Source: Kiritimatiellia bacterium (GTDB taxonomy: Bacteria > Verrucomicrobiota > Kiritimatiellia > RFP12 > UBA1067). Taken from it: a stretch of DNA of 32,747 nt. The stretch spans positions 1 to 32,747 of the forward strand of contig JAFRBA010000059.1 in the NCBI GenBank assembly GCA_017405115.1, read 5' to 3'. A model generated the notes under the pieces. That model worked only from the letters and a program-made list of their open reading frames with translations, did no database searches and was not told the DNA's origin. Position 1 is the first letter of the stretch. Every line of letters begins with the position of its first letter. Below are positions 23,582-32,347 of the stretch, piece by piece. A program made the position numbers and the translations under genes.

Positions 23582-25906
23582 ATGAGGGCAATGTGCGTGG
23601 TTGTGCTGGCTGCGCTGTCGGCGTCGGCTTTGTTCGGTGTGGACTTGGCGGTTGACTTTTCAGATGCTAAAGCTAGGGCAAAGATGCCAGTTGTTAGGGA
23701 GCCGTCGTTTCGTGGGGAGGTCGTTAACACATGGGGGTCGCACGGACGCTATGCTTATCGTTTTACTGTCACCAAGCCCTGGCAGGGAGGTTTCCCGCAA
23801 TGGCCTTCAGTGACGTTCTCTCCTGCCGTAGGAGATTGGACTCGTTACGATCGACTTGTAGTTGACATCATGAGTGTTGGGCTTGGTGGAGATTTTATCA
23901 TGGGCTTCGTCTCTGATTCTGTTGGCCAGGTGGGAGCCGGAATGCCTTATCCGCAGTTGATGCTACAAACGGACGAATGGCAGCGTTGGGTCATTCCATT
24001 GAAGTGGAATCTAGGCCAGCGTGGAAGGGCCAAAAAGAACCCTGTGGATATAAAAAACATAACTCGTGTACACTTCAATTTTTTCCAGCCGTTTGTGGCG
24101 GACGTAGAAATAAGCGGATTTTATCTGCTAAAACCGGGGGAAGAGTCCCCGCAGCCTTGTGAAGGGTATGTGCGCGAGAAGATTAATCCCGCCCTTGACC
24201 GTGCCAAGACGAATCGTATTGCTGCAATGAAGGGCTGTCGCGAGCGGCTAGCCGCCGACTGTCTCGCTGCTGGGCAGACTGGCGATGAATGCTGGATCGG
24301 CAAGGCGACGCCTGCGGAGAAGGTCATGCCGAAGTCGGTGTTCGACGTCAAGGCGGCAGATCACTTCGAGATAAGGTTGGCAAGAGGCGAAAGTGAGGCC
24401 GTTCAGGTTGTCGTTCTGCCGAATGGAGACAGGTGTCTGAAAAATGTTTCTGTGAAAGTGGGGGAAATGAAGTCTCGGGATGGAACTGTTCTGCCTGCGG
24501 CCGCATTTTCCATGCACCCTGTTGGATATGTTAGGACAAAGAATCCAGGTCCTTACGCAGTGGGATATAACATTGCTGCCAATCGGCCTGGAGGATACGA
24601 ACGCAAGAAGCGTCCGCCAGAGACAGGGTGGTTCCCGGAGCCGATAATGTCGTATCTCGAAAAGACCGACATCGCCCGCGGGGTGGCCCAGAGCTTTTGG
24701 GTTAACTGCAAAGCGCCGCGGAATCAGAAGAAGGGCGTATATTCGGGACTGCTCACGGTGCGGGGCGATGGGTTTTCGAAGTCGTTTCCGTTCGACGTGC
24801 GCATATACGACTTTGAAGTCCCGGTGACCAGTCCGCTTCCGCTTGCTGTTTCATTTGCTCCCGAAATCATGCCTGCGCATGCACAAAGCTTCAATGCTGA
24901 GCAGTCGACTAGAATCGGGAGGGATCCGGAATCTCCTGTAAACATCTGGCGTCGTCATCGTCGGGAATGGACTGATTTCTTGGTTGATCACTATGTCTCG
25001 CCCGACCACCTCTATGGAACACGTCGTGAATGGTGGGATGAACTTCTGCGGCTCAAGAAGGAAGGTCGTCTCGGACGGTTCAACCTTGGATTCTGGACGC
25101 CGGTTCTCGGCAAGAAAGAGCCAACGGATGCGCAGATTGCTTCCAACATTGTTGCACAGACGGCCAGTATCAGAAAGGAGTATCTAAAGGCGAAAGAGCT
25201 TGGGCTTCTTGATCATGCATATATCTATGGCTGTGATGAATGCCCAGCGTATTTCCATAGGCGCGTGAATCCGGTAATTGCCGAATTTCGCCGTGAATTC
25301 CCAGGACTGAAGTTGCTCACGACTACATATGACGAGAGTTTTGGGACGGCAGAGACAAGTTGCGATTTCGACGCCTATACGCCGACCACCGACAGATATG
25401 CGGCAGTCATCGACAAGATTCCGGCGGGGCGGGACATCGGCAAGGAAGTGTGGTGGTATATTGCCTGCAATCAGCGTGCGCCGCTCGGTAACCCATTCGT
25501 AGAAGACCAACTGATTGCATTTCGACAGCTGATGGGGGCGCAGACTGTGAAGTTCCGACCAGACGGCTTCCTCTATTACCAGATATCAATATGGAACTCG
25601 ATACGTCCAATTTCCGGGGAGAATGTGTTTACGGACTGGAATCCCATCAGCTACAGTACGCTTCATGGCGACGGAAACCTTCTCTGCTGCGGTCCAGATG
25701 GGATTCCGCTTTCGACCGTTCGGTTCGAGGCGTTCCGCGACGGCCTTGAAGACTTTGCGTATGCATTGGAATACGAGCGAGTGACTGGTCGCAAGTGCGA
25801 GGTTCCACCGGAAGTCTGCCGCAGCATAGACCAGTATACGGACGATCCGGCTGTGTATTATTCCTGGCGGGATTCTCTCGCCGAGGCAATAGAGGAGGCT
25901 AAATGA
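23582..25906 (+). CDS. Exported GH123/DUF4091-family glycosidase
   Basis: This 774-residue protein with a signal peptide (about 1-19) starts directly after the previous stop. An N-terminal carbohydrate-binding-like beta sandwich (about 20-185) precedes a second beta domain and the catalytic barrel. Family marks are FPFDVRIYDFEVP, the acidic pair D552-E553 in YGCDECP, and the closing block GDGNLLCCGPDGIPLSTVRFEAFRDGLEDFAYALEYER typical of DUF4091. GH123 enzymes are beta-N-acetylgalactosaminidases that use the substrate's acetamido group together with an adjacent Asp-Glu pair. Activity on a GalNAc-containing glycan is therefore plausible, though DUF4091 proteins are diverse. Confidence 0.78.
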   Translation: MRAMCVVVLAALSASALFGVDLAVDFSDAKARAKMPVVREPSFRGEVVNTWGSHGRYAYRFTVTKPWQGGFPQWPSVTFSPAVGDWTRYDRLVVDIMSVGLGGDFIMGFVSDSVGQVGAGMPYPQLMLQTDEWQRWVIPLKWNLGQRGRAKKNPVDIKNITRVHFNFFQPFVADVEISGFYLLKPGEESPQPCEGYVREKINPALDRAKTNRIAAMKGCRERLAADCLAAGQTGDECWIGKATPAEKVMPKSVFDVKAADHFEIRLARGESEAVQVVVLPNGDRCLKNVSVKVGEMKSRDGTVLPAAAFSMHPVGYVRTKNPGPYAVGYNIAANRPGGYERKKRPPETGWFPEPIMSYLEKTDIARGVAQSFWVNCKAPRNQKKGVYSGLLTVRGDGFSKSFPFDVRIYDFEVPVTSPLPLAVSFAPEIMPAHAQSFNAEQSTRIGRDPESPVNIWRRHRREWTDFLVDHYVSPDHLYGTRREWWDELLRLKKEGRLGRFNLGFWTPVLGKKEPTDAQIASNIVAQTASIRKEYLKAKELGLLDHAYIYGCDECPAYFHRRVNPVIAEFRREFPGLKLLTTTYDESFGTAETSCDFDAYTPTTDRYAAVIDKIPAGRDIGKEVWWYIACNQRAPLGNPFVEDQLIAFRQLMGAQTVKFRPDGFLYYQISIWNSIRPISGENVFTDWNPISYSTLHGDGNLLCCGPDGIPLSTVRFEAFRDGLEDFAYALEYERVTGRKCEVPPEVCRSIDQYTDDPAVYYSWRDSLAEAIEEAK

Positions 25907-27609
25907 TGGACAGGCTTGCTTTTCTGGCGCTGGTCGCCTTGTCGGGGATGACGGCGGTTGGTTCGGTGCGGACATGCCGCGACATCGTCATATACGGCAG
26001 TTCGCCAGCTGCGATTTCTGCAGCTTTGCAGGCGAAGAGAATGGGGCGAAGCGCTGTAGTTGTTTCGCCAGAGACCCGTATCGGTGGACTCACCACTGGC
26101 GGATTGGGGCAGACAGACATCGGCAACAAGAATGCGTTTGGCGGCATTGCATTGGAATTTTACAAGGCGATTGCCAGCTATTATCGTGATGATGCAAACT
26201 GGAAGTGGCAGAAACGAGAAGAATATTTCCCTGACGGTCAATGCGCCGATTCGAAGGATGTTGACTCAATGTGGACGTTTGAGCCATCGGCGGCGCTTAG
26301 AGTTCTCGAAGGCTGGGAGCGGCGATATGGAATTGAGATTCATCGTGGGAAGCGCCTAGATAGATCCCCTGGAAAGGTTAGGATGATTGAGGTCGAAGGA
26401 CATCGAAGGATTGCATTTTTCGTAACTGAGAACGGCGATGAATATGCCGGAAAGGTATTTGTCGACGCCACCTATGAAGGTGACTTGATGGCTTCTGCCG
26501 GCGTGTCGTATACAGTTGGGCGTGAAGCGAACAGTGTTTACGGCGAAACGATAAATGGCAATGCCCCAGATGCTGAGGGAGCGTGGAATCACAACATAAA
26601 CGACGGAGTTTCTCCGTATGTGAAGGCTGGGGACAAAGGCTCGGGACTACTTCCTGGAGTAGAGCCCTTTGACCCTTTGGCGCGAACGGGCGATGGAGAC
26701 AGAAGAGTTCAGGCCTATTGCTTTAGGATGTGTCTCACTGACGTGCCGGAGAATAGGATTGAATTCGCAATGCCAGAGAGCTATAGCGAGCGGAACTACG
26801 AACTTCTGTTCCGTGACTACGAGGCTGCGTGGTCTCGACCGGACGCGTGCCCGATTGGTGCGCGAGTCTGGCCTGGCGGCGGCATACCTGCCAATATGTC
26901 AAAGATGCCGAACCGTAAGACGGATTCAAACAATCGATGTGGATTCTCGACGGATTTTATCGGGGCTAACTGGAATTGGCCAGAAGCATCATACGAAGAG
27001 CGCGATCACATCTTGAAGGCGCATCTTGACTATCAAATGGGACTTATGTGGACTCTTGCGAATCATCCTAGAATACCCAAGGAGGTTCGAACCTACTTTT
27101 CTGCGTTTGGAACCTGCAAAGACGAGTTTCAAGATGGACTTGGCAGAGGTTGGCAGAGGCAGCTCTATGTGCGCGAGGCGCGTAGAATGGTCGGCGAGTA
27201 TGTGATGACAGAACACAACTGTCGCGGAACTATTGTTGCGCGGAAACCGGTGGCGATGGGAGCGTATACGATGGATTCGCACCATGTGCGTCGCATTGAG
27301 ACGAAGGACGGCTTTGTCCGCAATGAGGGTAATGTCGAAGACCATGATTTTCCGGGGCCTTACGGAATTGACTATGGATCGATTGTCCCGAAACGTGGTG
27401 AATGTGAGAATCTGATGGTTCCAGTGTGTATATCGGCGTCGCATATTGCATTTGGCTCTATTCGCATGGAGCCGGTGTTCTTTGCTCTTGGCCAAGCGGC
27501 TGGTACGGCTGGTTCGATTGCTGTAGTCCGTGGTGTCGCCGTCCAGGACGTTCCGTATGCTGAACTTGCCGAGCAATTAGTTGCTGATGGTCAGGTCATA
27601 AGGAGGTAG
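25903..27609 (+). CDS. Exported FAD-dependent oxidoreductase
   Basis: This 568-residue protein has its start overlapping the previous stop by 4 bp (ATGA), so it is translationally coupled to the GH123 gene; a second ATG at 25906 is also usable. A signal peptide (about 1-21) leads into an FAD-binding Rossmann segment (IVIYGSSPAAISAALQA, then VVVSPETRIGGLTTGGLGQTD), matching the FAD_oxidored family (PF12831). Other family-like parts are FVDATYEGDLMASAGVSY and the C-terminal FFALGQAAGTAGSIAV. The substrate is unknown. In polysaccharide loci such exported flavoproteins may oxidise or eliminate sugars before hydrolysis; that role is inference. Confidence 0.82.
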   Translation: MMDRLAFLALVALSGMTAVGSVRTCRDIVIYGSSPAAISAALQAKRMGRSAVVVSPETRIGGLTTGGLGQTDIGNKNAFGGIALEFYKAIASYYRDDANWKWQKREEYFPDGQCADSKDVDSMWTFEPSAALRVLEGWERRYGIEIHRGKRLDRSPGKVRMIEVEGHRRIAFFVTENGDEYAGKVFVDATYEGDLMASAGVSYTVGREANSVYGETINGNAPDAEGAWNHNINDGVSPYVKAGDKGSGLLPGVEPFDPLARTGDGDRRVQAYCFRMCLTDVPENRIEFAMPESYSERNYELLFRDYEAAWSRPDACPIGARVWPGGGIPANMSKMPNRKTDSNNRCGFSTDFIGANWNWPEASYEERDHILKAHLDYQMGLMWTLANHPRIPKEVRTYFSAFGTCKDEFQDGLGRGWQRQLYVREARRMVGEYVMTEHNCRGTIVARKPVAMGAYTMDSHHVRRIETKDGFVRNEGNVEDHDFPGPYGIDYGSIVPKRGECENLMVPVCISASHIAFGSIRMEPVFFALGQAAGTAGSIAVVRGVAVQDVPYAELAEQLVADGQVIRR

Positions 27610-27627
27610 TGGTATGGAGGAGGGAAG

Positions 27628-27671
27628 TTGACATGTCTTTTTGCGCATGAGGCCGTGAAACATGGTAGAAT
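27628..27671 (+). promoter_or_regulatory. TTGACATGTC operator and -10 box, alpha-galactosidase-like gene
   Basis: TTGACATGTCTTTTTGCGC starts at 27628 and TAGAAT lies at 27666-27671, 32 bp apart; TTGCGC at 27641-27646 may be a weak -35. The gene's ATG at 27679 follows the -10 by 7 bp, so the transcript is predicted to be leaderless. Confidence 0.65.
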
Positions 27672-27678
27672 GCGCGGT

Positions 27679-29904
27679 ATGAAAACGAAACTTGCATTTG
27701 GCGTTCTTCTGCTTGGCGCGACGGCGTGCGCCGGTTTTTCGCTAGACGTTGGACATTGGAATGTGTCCTTCACCGAGGAAGGCGAGGTTTTTCGTCTCGA
27801 GAACGGCATGTGCAAGATTTCCTTCGAGGGACGACTTTCGTTCGAGAGCGAAGGACGGCTTTGGAGCGTTGTTGAGGCGAGAGACGCCGCCACGGGCCGT
27901 CTCTCGCTCGTAAATCCGCATGGCACAGTGCTTGGATACGTGTCGTTCAGGGGCGACGGCGACAGGATGACGATGGAGGTGCTGCATCGCGCCGGCGCGA
28001 ACTTCTTCCCGGGAAGGCTTGCGTTCAAGGGTGAGGCAAGCGTCCGCACTGAGTCCTTCGCCTGCCGCACGATTCCAGAGCCAGGCGAGCAGATACTGAA
28101 TTTCGCCGACGGCGCGGGCGATTCGCCATGCAATGATTCTGTTTTCGCCCGTGAAGAGGATCTGGCCTTGCGTTTCTTCTCGTGCGGCACGGTCGTTCGT
28201 TCGTCGGGCGAGGGAAAGTACGCGGTATCGCTGGAGGCCGACATTGACGACCCAGCCCTCTCGTCCATCGTCATCGAGGCCGCGCCGCGCTACTATGCCA
28301 GCCGCTGGGCGCCTGGTTACCATCCCATCGACCGCCGCCGCTGTCCCCGTGCTCCGACAGGATGGATGAGCTGGAATACGTACTTCGACAAGGCTGGCGC
28401 GGCGGAGAATATTGCCGAGGCGCGCATAGGCGCGAAGTACCTCAAGCCGTTCGGACTTGAGATTTGGTCTGTAGAGTCGTGGCAGGGCAATTCGCTGTGG
28501 CTTCCGGTCTCGAACTTCCACAATCTCGACCTGTCCGTTTACGAGCCGCAGTTCCCGGATGGCATGAAGAAGCTGGCGGACGACATACGCGCCCTCGGGT
28601 TCCGCCCTGGCATCTGGATGCCGCTCTACGGCACTGGCGACGCGGCGTTCCACGACGCGCACCGAGATCTCTTCTTGCACGATGCCTCGGGCAGGCCCAT
28701 CCCGTGTTGGAACGGACGCTACATGCTCGACACGACCAATCCCGACGCCCTTAACCTTCTCCGACACCTCACGCGCACTGCGTCCCGCGAGTGGGGCTAC
28801 GAATTCTTCAAGTTCGACGGAATGGCCAATACCCCGCGCAAGTTCGAGCGTCCGGAGATACGCGCCCGATTCCACAAGCCAACGGACCCCAACTGGTTCG
28901 ACGGTAGCGTGAAGGCCCTGCGCGATGGCATCGGCGAAGACCGTATCCTTCTCGGCTGCATGGGAGACTTCACCGGCACGGAGGCGCGGTACCTCGACGC
29001 GTCCCGCCTCGGCAGCGATGTCGTAGGATGCTACCAAGGCATCGGGGAGAACTACAATCCTCTCGGCAGCTCCACGCATGCGCAGATGCCGGTCAAGTGG
29101 AAAAACGTCATCCACCAGGCGCAATGCACGTTCACGCAGATATTCGTGAACAACATAATGTTCTACACCGATCCCGACACGCTTCTCGTCGGCTACACAC
29201 TTGAGAAGAACGAGGCCGAGGTGATGGCCACAATCATTGGCCTGCCGGGGCAGCTCATGTTCGCGGGTGACAAGTTGGGAACCTTGCAATACGACCGCAT
29301 GAAGATGATCCAGCAGGTTCTGCCAGTCGCAGACATTCATCCTCAGAATCTCTACCCTTACGCGGCATCGTCCATGATGCCGATATGGAACCTCTCGGTG
29401 ACGCGGCCGTTCGGGACATGGCGGGTCGTGGCGCTCTTCAACTTTACGGACGCTCCGCGCACGTTCGACGTCGCGTTCGACGCGCTCGGACTGGACTCTT
29501 CTAAGACCTACACGGTCTTCGAGTTCTGGAACGGCGCGTGGGAAGGCGTCGTTTCTGGCGGGCTAGGCTGCGAGATGCCGATGCGCACGGTGCGGCTTTT
29601 CGCGATTTGGGAGGCGGAGGACCATCCGCAGCTTATCGGCGACGACCGGCACATTACGCAGGGCGCGGTGGAGCTGAACGTCCTGAAGTGGAATGCGTCG
29701 GCGAAGACCTACACCCTTGACGTGAAGTCCATCGGCGGATTCCCGTTTACGTACTTCGTGCGCGTTCCGGAAGGATTCGCCTACAAGAACGTGACTGTGC
29801 AGGGCGGCGGTGCGGCCAATGTCTCAAAGCGCGAAGACGGTCTCCTTGCCGTCACGATATCATCCGAGGCATCGCAGGCTGTAAAGGCCGTGCTGCAGTT
29901 CTGA
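27679..29904 (+). CDS. Exported clan GH-D glycosidase, alpha-galactosidase-like
   Basis: This 741-residue protein starts at the ATG at 27679, 7 bp after the -10, giving the signal peptide MKTKLAFGVLLLGATACA. An N-terminal beta domain (about 20-215) precedes a (beta/alpha)8 barrel starting at PTGWMSWNTYF. The likely nucleophile is D380 in EFFKFDGM and the likely acid/base is D447 in SRLGSDVVG, the layout of GH27/GH36 alpha-galactosidases and alpha-N-acetylgalactosaminidases. A C-terminal beta region closes the protein. It would cleave terminal alpha-Gal or alpha-GalNAc outside the cytoplasm. The exact family is not certain. It has its own promoter copy of the shared operator. Confidence 0.78.
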   Translation: MKTKLAFGVLLLGATACAGFSLDVGHWNVSFTEEGEVFRLENGMCKISFEGRLSFESEGRLWSVVEARDAATGRLSLVNPHGTVLGYVSFRGDGDRMTMEVLHRAGANFFPGRLAFKGEASVRTESFACRTIPEPGEQILNFADGAGDSPCNDSVFAREEDLALRFFSCGTVVRSSGEGKYAVSLEADIDDPALSSIVIEAAPRYYASRWAPGYHPIDRRRCPRAPTGWMSWNTYFDKAGAAENIAEARIGAKYLKPFGLEIWSVESWQGNSLWLPVSNFHNLDLSVYEPQFPDGMKKLADDIRALGFRPGIWMPLYGTGDAAFHDAHRDLFLHDASGRPIPCWNGRYMLDTTNPDALNLLRHLTRTASREWGYEFFKFDGMANTPRKFERPEIRARFHKPTDPNWFDGSVKALRDGIGEDRILLGCMGDFTGTEARYLDASRLGSDVVGCYQGIGENYNPLGSSTHAQMPVKWKNVIHQAQCTFTQIFVNNIMFYTDPDTLLVGYTLEKNEAEVMATIIGLPGQLMFAGDKLGTLQYDRMKMIQQVLPVADIHPQNLYPYAASSMMPIWNLSVTRPFGTWRVVALFNFTDAPRTFDVAFDALGLDSSKTYTVFEFWNGAWEGVVSGGLGCEMPMRTVRLFAIWEAEDHPQLIGDDRHITQGAVELNVLKWNASAKTYTLDVKSIGGFPFTYFVRVPEGFAYKNVTVQGGGAANVSKREDGLLAVTISSEASQAVKAVLQF

Positions 29905-29969
29905 ACCTGCTTTCTTGTCGCCTGGCCGCTCTGATGCCCTGAAGCGGGTGTTCGGGATTCAGATTATGC

Positions 29970-29975
29970 TATAAT
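29970..29975 (+). promoter_or_regulatory. -10 box of the GH36 gene
   Basis: A perfect TATAAT lies 29 bp before the ATG at 30005, with GAGGGAG as ribosome site about 6 bp before it. There is no TTGACATGTC upstream and no clear -35, so this gene is not an obvious member of the shared regulon. Confidence 0.5.
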
Positions 29976-30004
29976 TTTGATGTCAGCAAATAGAGGGAGC
30001 CGAA

Positions 30005-32035
30005 ATGAACGGAGTTGAGATTGCACTTGCGGGATACCTCGCATTCGGGCAGCTTATCCCGCAGGGTCAGCAGGAGATCGTCAAGCACGCCGGGCTTCAG
30101 GTGCTGCACGCAGACGGCGCGGTGACGCTGCGGCTGAAGGAGGCGGGCAGGGAGAAAAGGGCAGAGGGCGGCGCGGAAGTCACGACGATCCGGCTTGTGG
30201 ACGAACTCTATCCCTTTGAGGTGACGCGCCATGTCAAGAGTTGGAACGACTGCGACGCTGTTGAGACGTGGGTGGAGATTCGTCATTCCGAAGGCGGACC
30301 CGTGAGGCTCATTAGGGCGGACAGCTTTGCCTCCGCGATCGGCGTTTCCGCGAAGGAAGTCGGGGTCCTGGGTCTGACGGGCAAATGGGCTCAGGAGGCG
30401 AACGTCAGTGAGTCGAAGGTCGCGAACGGACAGATCGTCGAGCTTGCGTCGAAGGCGGGCACTCGCGACGCATGGGAGTCGAACGCGGGGATGATGGTGT
30501 CGTTCGGTCCGTCGGACGAGGAGTCGGGCAACGTGCTTGGCGTAGCGCTCGAGTGGACAGGCACCACGTCGCGGCGCATCCGCCGCGGCTGGGACGGGAA
30601 GACGACGGAGGTCTTCGCCGGCGTCGACATGACGAGCGGACCCTACACGCTCGACCCCGGCAAGGTGTTCAGGACGCCGAAGGCCATACTGGTGTGGTCC
30701 GAGAAGGGGCGCGGCGAGGTCTCGCGGCAGTTCCACCGCTGGGCGCGCAACCACCTCATGCCGCACGGACGCGATCTGCACCCCGTCCTCCTCAACAGCT
30801 GGGAGGGCTCGTACTTCAGCTTTACGGAGAAGACGCTCACGGACATGATGGACGGCGTGAGGGAGATGGGCGGCGAGATGTTCGTCCTGGACGACGGATG
30901 GTTCGGACGCGGCAAGTACGCGCGCGACGACAAGAACCAGGACAAGGTGGGATTGGGCGACTGGTACGTCAACGAGGAGAAGCTTCCGCGCGGGCTCGGC
31001 TACCTCGCGGACGAGGCCGCGAAACGCGGGATCAAGTTCGGTCTTTGGGTTGAGCCTGAGATGGTCAACACGCGGAGCTGGCTTGCCGAGGAGCATCCGG
31101 ACTGGCTGCTCCGGGAGAAGGGGCGCCCGCTCGCGCTCGGACGCGGCGGCACGCAGGTCGTGCTGGACTACACGAATCCCGCCGTGCGCGAGAGGATATT
31201 CTCCGACCTCGACAAGGTGTATGCGTCCGTTCCCTCGCTCGCGTACATCAAGTGGGACTCAAACCAGAACATCGTGAACCCCGGCTCGACGTTTCTTCCG
31301 GCTGACCGCCAGCCGAACCTCTGGTACGACTACACGATCGGGCTCTATGACCTTCTCGCCAAATTCCAGGCGAAGCGTCCGCACATCATGGTGCAGGCCT
31401 GCGCCTCGGGCGGAGGTCACATGGACTTCGGCTTCCTCCGCTACGCAGACGAGTTCTGGGCGAGCGACGACACGGATCCCTTCATGCGCGTGTTCATCCA
31501 GTGGGGAGCGTCGCAGTTCTATCCGGCCTGCGCGATGGCCTGCCACGTCACGGCGTCTCCCAACCACCAGACCAAGCGCGAGACGCCTCTCAAGTACCGC
31601 TTTGACGTCGCGATGTGCGGAAGACTGGGCTTTGAACTTCATCCAAAGAATCTCAAGGCCGAAGAGGTGGCGTTCGCGAAGAAGGCCGTAGCCGACTACA
31701 AGCGGATTCGCCCCGTCGTGCAGCAGGGCGACCTCTATCGCCTCGCATCGCCATACGAGAATCCGTATTCTGCGCTGATGTACATGAAGGGAGAACAGGG
31801 AAGCGGGAACGGGGAACAGGGACCGGCTGCGGTAGTGTTCGTCCTAGGGCTCAAGGAGAATGGTGAGAAGTCGGTGTCATTGAACCTGACAGGGCTCACC
31901 GAGGGCGCAAAATACGACATCGCCGAAATCAACTGCTTAGCTCCGCATGATGCCAAGCTTCATGGTCGCCGCCTCAATCTCGCCTTGCGCGGCCCCTATG
32001 ATTCTGCCGTGTTTGAGCTTTCGCGAGGCAATTAA
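30005..32035 (+). CDS. Alpha-galactosidase, GH36
   Basis: This 676-residue protein has no clear signal peptide (MNGVEIALAGYLAFG), so it is probably cytoplasmic, unlike its exported neighbour. GH36 marks are VLLNSWEGSYF at the barrel start, LDDGWFG, KFGLWVEPEMVN, nucleophile D418 in YIKWDSNQ, the ACASGGG turn and the acid/base region WASDDTDP (D488/D489). It hydrolyses terminal alpha-1,6-galactosides such as melibiose- or raffinose-type oligosaccharides after import. A heptamer repeat inserted at 31790 adds a Gly-rich loop (GEQGSGNGEQG) in the C-terminal beta domain, far from the active site. Confidence 0.92.
   Translation: MNGVEIALAGYLAFGQLIPQGQQEIVKHAGLQVLHADGAVTLRLKEAGREKRAEGGAEVTTIRLVDELYPFEVTRHVKSWNDCDAVETWVEIRHSEGGPVRLIRADSFASAIGVSAKEVGVLGLTGKWAQEANVSESKVANGQIVELASKAGTRDAWESNAGMMVSFGPSDEESGNVLGVALEWTGTTSRRIRRGWDGKTTEVFAGVDMTSGPYTLDPGKVFRTPKAILVWSEKGRGEVSRQFHRWARNHLMPHGRDLHPVLLNSWEGSYFSFTEKTLTDMMDGVREMGGEMFVLDDGWFGRGKYARDDKNQDKVGLGDWYVNEEKLPRGLGYLADEAAKRGIKFGLWVEPEMVNTRSWLAEEHPDWLLREKGRPLALGRGGTQVVLDYTNPAVRERIFSDLDKVYASVPSLAYIKWDSNQNIVNPGSTFLPADRQPNLWYDYTIGLYDLLAKFQAKRPHIMVQACASGGGHMDFGFLRYADEFWASDDTDPFMRVFIQWGASQFYPACAMACHVTASPNHQTKRETPLKYRFDVAMCGRLGFELHPKNLKAEEVAFAKKAVADYKRIRPVVQQGDLYRLASPYENPYSALMYMKGEQGSGNGEQGPAAVVFVLGLKENGEKSVSLNLTGLTEGAKYDIAEINCLAPHDAKLHGRRLNLALRGPYDSAVFELSRGN
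31790..31824 (+). repeat. Heptamer repeat inside the GH36 gene
   Basis: Five 7-bp units of consensus NGGGAAC encode EQGSGNGEQG in frame within the C-terminal domain. It is the coding counterpart of the heptamer cluster at 12184-12316. Confidence 0.65.
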
Positions 32036-32297
32036 CTGATTTGGGGGACGCACCCCGTGAGAGACTGGGTCGCGGTTGGTTCGGTGATGCTGGAAGTCGC
32101 CCTGCCATGCGTGCTACAATCCAAGAAGTTCTCTGGAAGAAATCAGGAAGTCGTAGGGTCGCTTTGCCATAATGCACGGCTCAAGCCCCCCCCCCCGTCG
32201 TAGATAAGTGCAGTGCGTACGGAAATCGTGGGGTTGAACCTCGTTGACGGTATGAATTCTAACCATAAACGCGGCGATTGGAGATGAAGCTAAAAAT
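32036..32297 (+). other. Intergenic region with an 11-base C run; possible small RNA
   Basis: I find no gene in these 262 bp. TACAAT near 32114 could be a -10. A run of 11 C lies at 32186-32196. The region ends in a strong terminator at 32298, although the GH36 stop is 262 bp upstream and no other coding frame is convincing. A short RNA ending at 32334 is possible but unproven. Confidence 0.3.
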
Positions 32298-32334
32298 GCC
32301 GCAGTGTGCATTAGACACGGCGGCTTGTTTTTAG
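32298..32334 (+). terminator. Hairpin terminator abutting the kdsA promoter
   Basis: GCCGCAGTGT (32298-32307) pairs with ACACGGCGGC (32315-32324) with one mismatch in 10 around a 7-nt loop, followed by TTGTTTTTAG. The T-run ends directly at the TATAAT of kdsA. Confidence 0.65.
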
Positions 32335-32340
32335 TATAAT
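32311..32340 (+). promoter_or_regulatory. kdsA promoter
   Basis: TTAGAC (32311-32316) and TATAAT (32335-32340) are separated by 18 bp. The ATG follows the -10 by 7 bp, so the transcript is predicted to be leaderless. The -35 lies in the terminator hairpin. A 24/30-identical copy lies at 10199-10228. Confidence 0.65.
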
Positions 32341-32347
32341 AGGCGAC

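Noticed and set aside
27742..29340. A 532-codon open frame on the minus strand
   Set aside because: It is opposite the alpha-galactosidase-like gene, which has catalytic motifs and a promoter; the opposite product has none.
29969..31096. A 375-codon open frame on the minus strand
   Set aside because: It is opposite the GH36 gene, and its composition is that of a reverse-complement shadow.
32150..32215. Short minus-strand frame ending RELLGL, looked at as a recombinase tail
   Set aside because: It is too short, matches nothing I can name, and runs through the C homopolymer.
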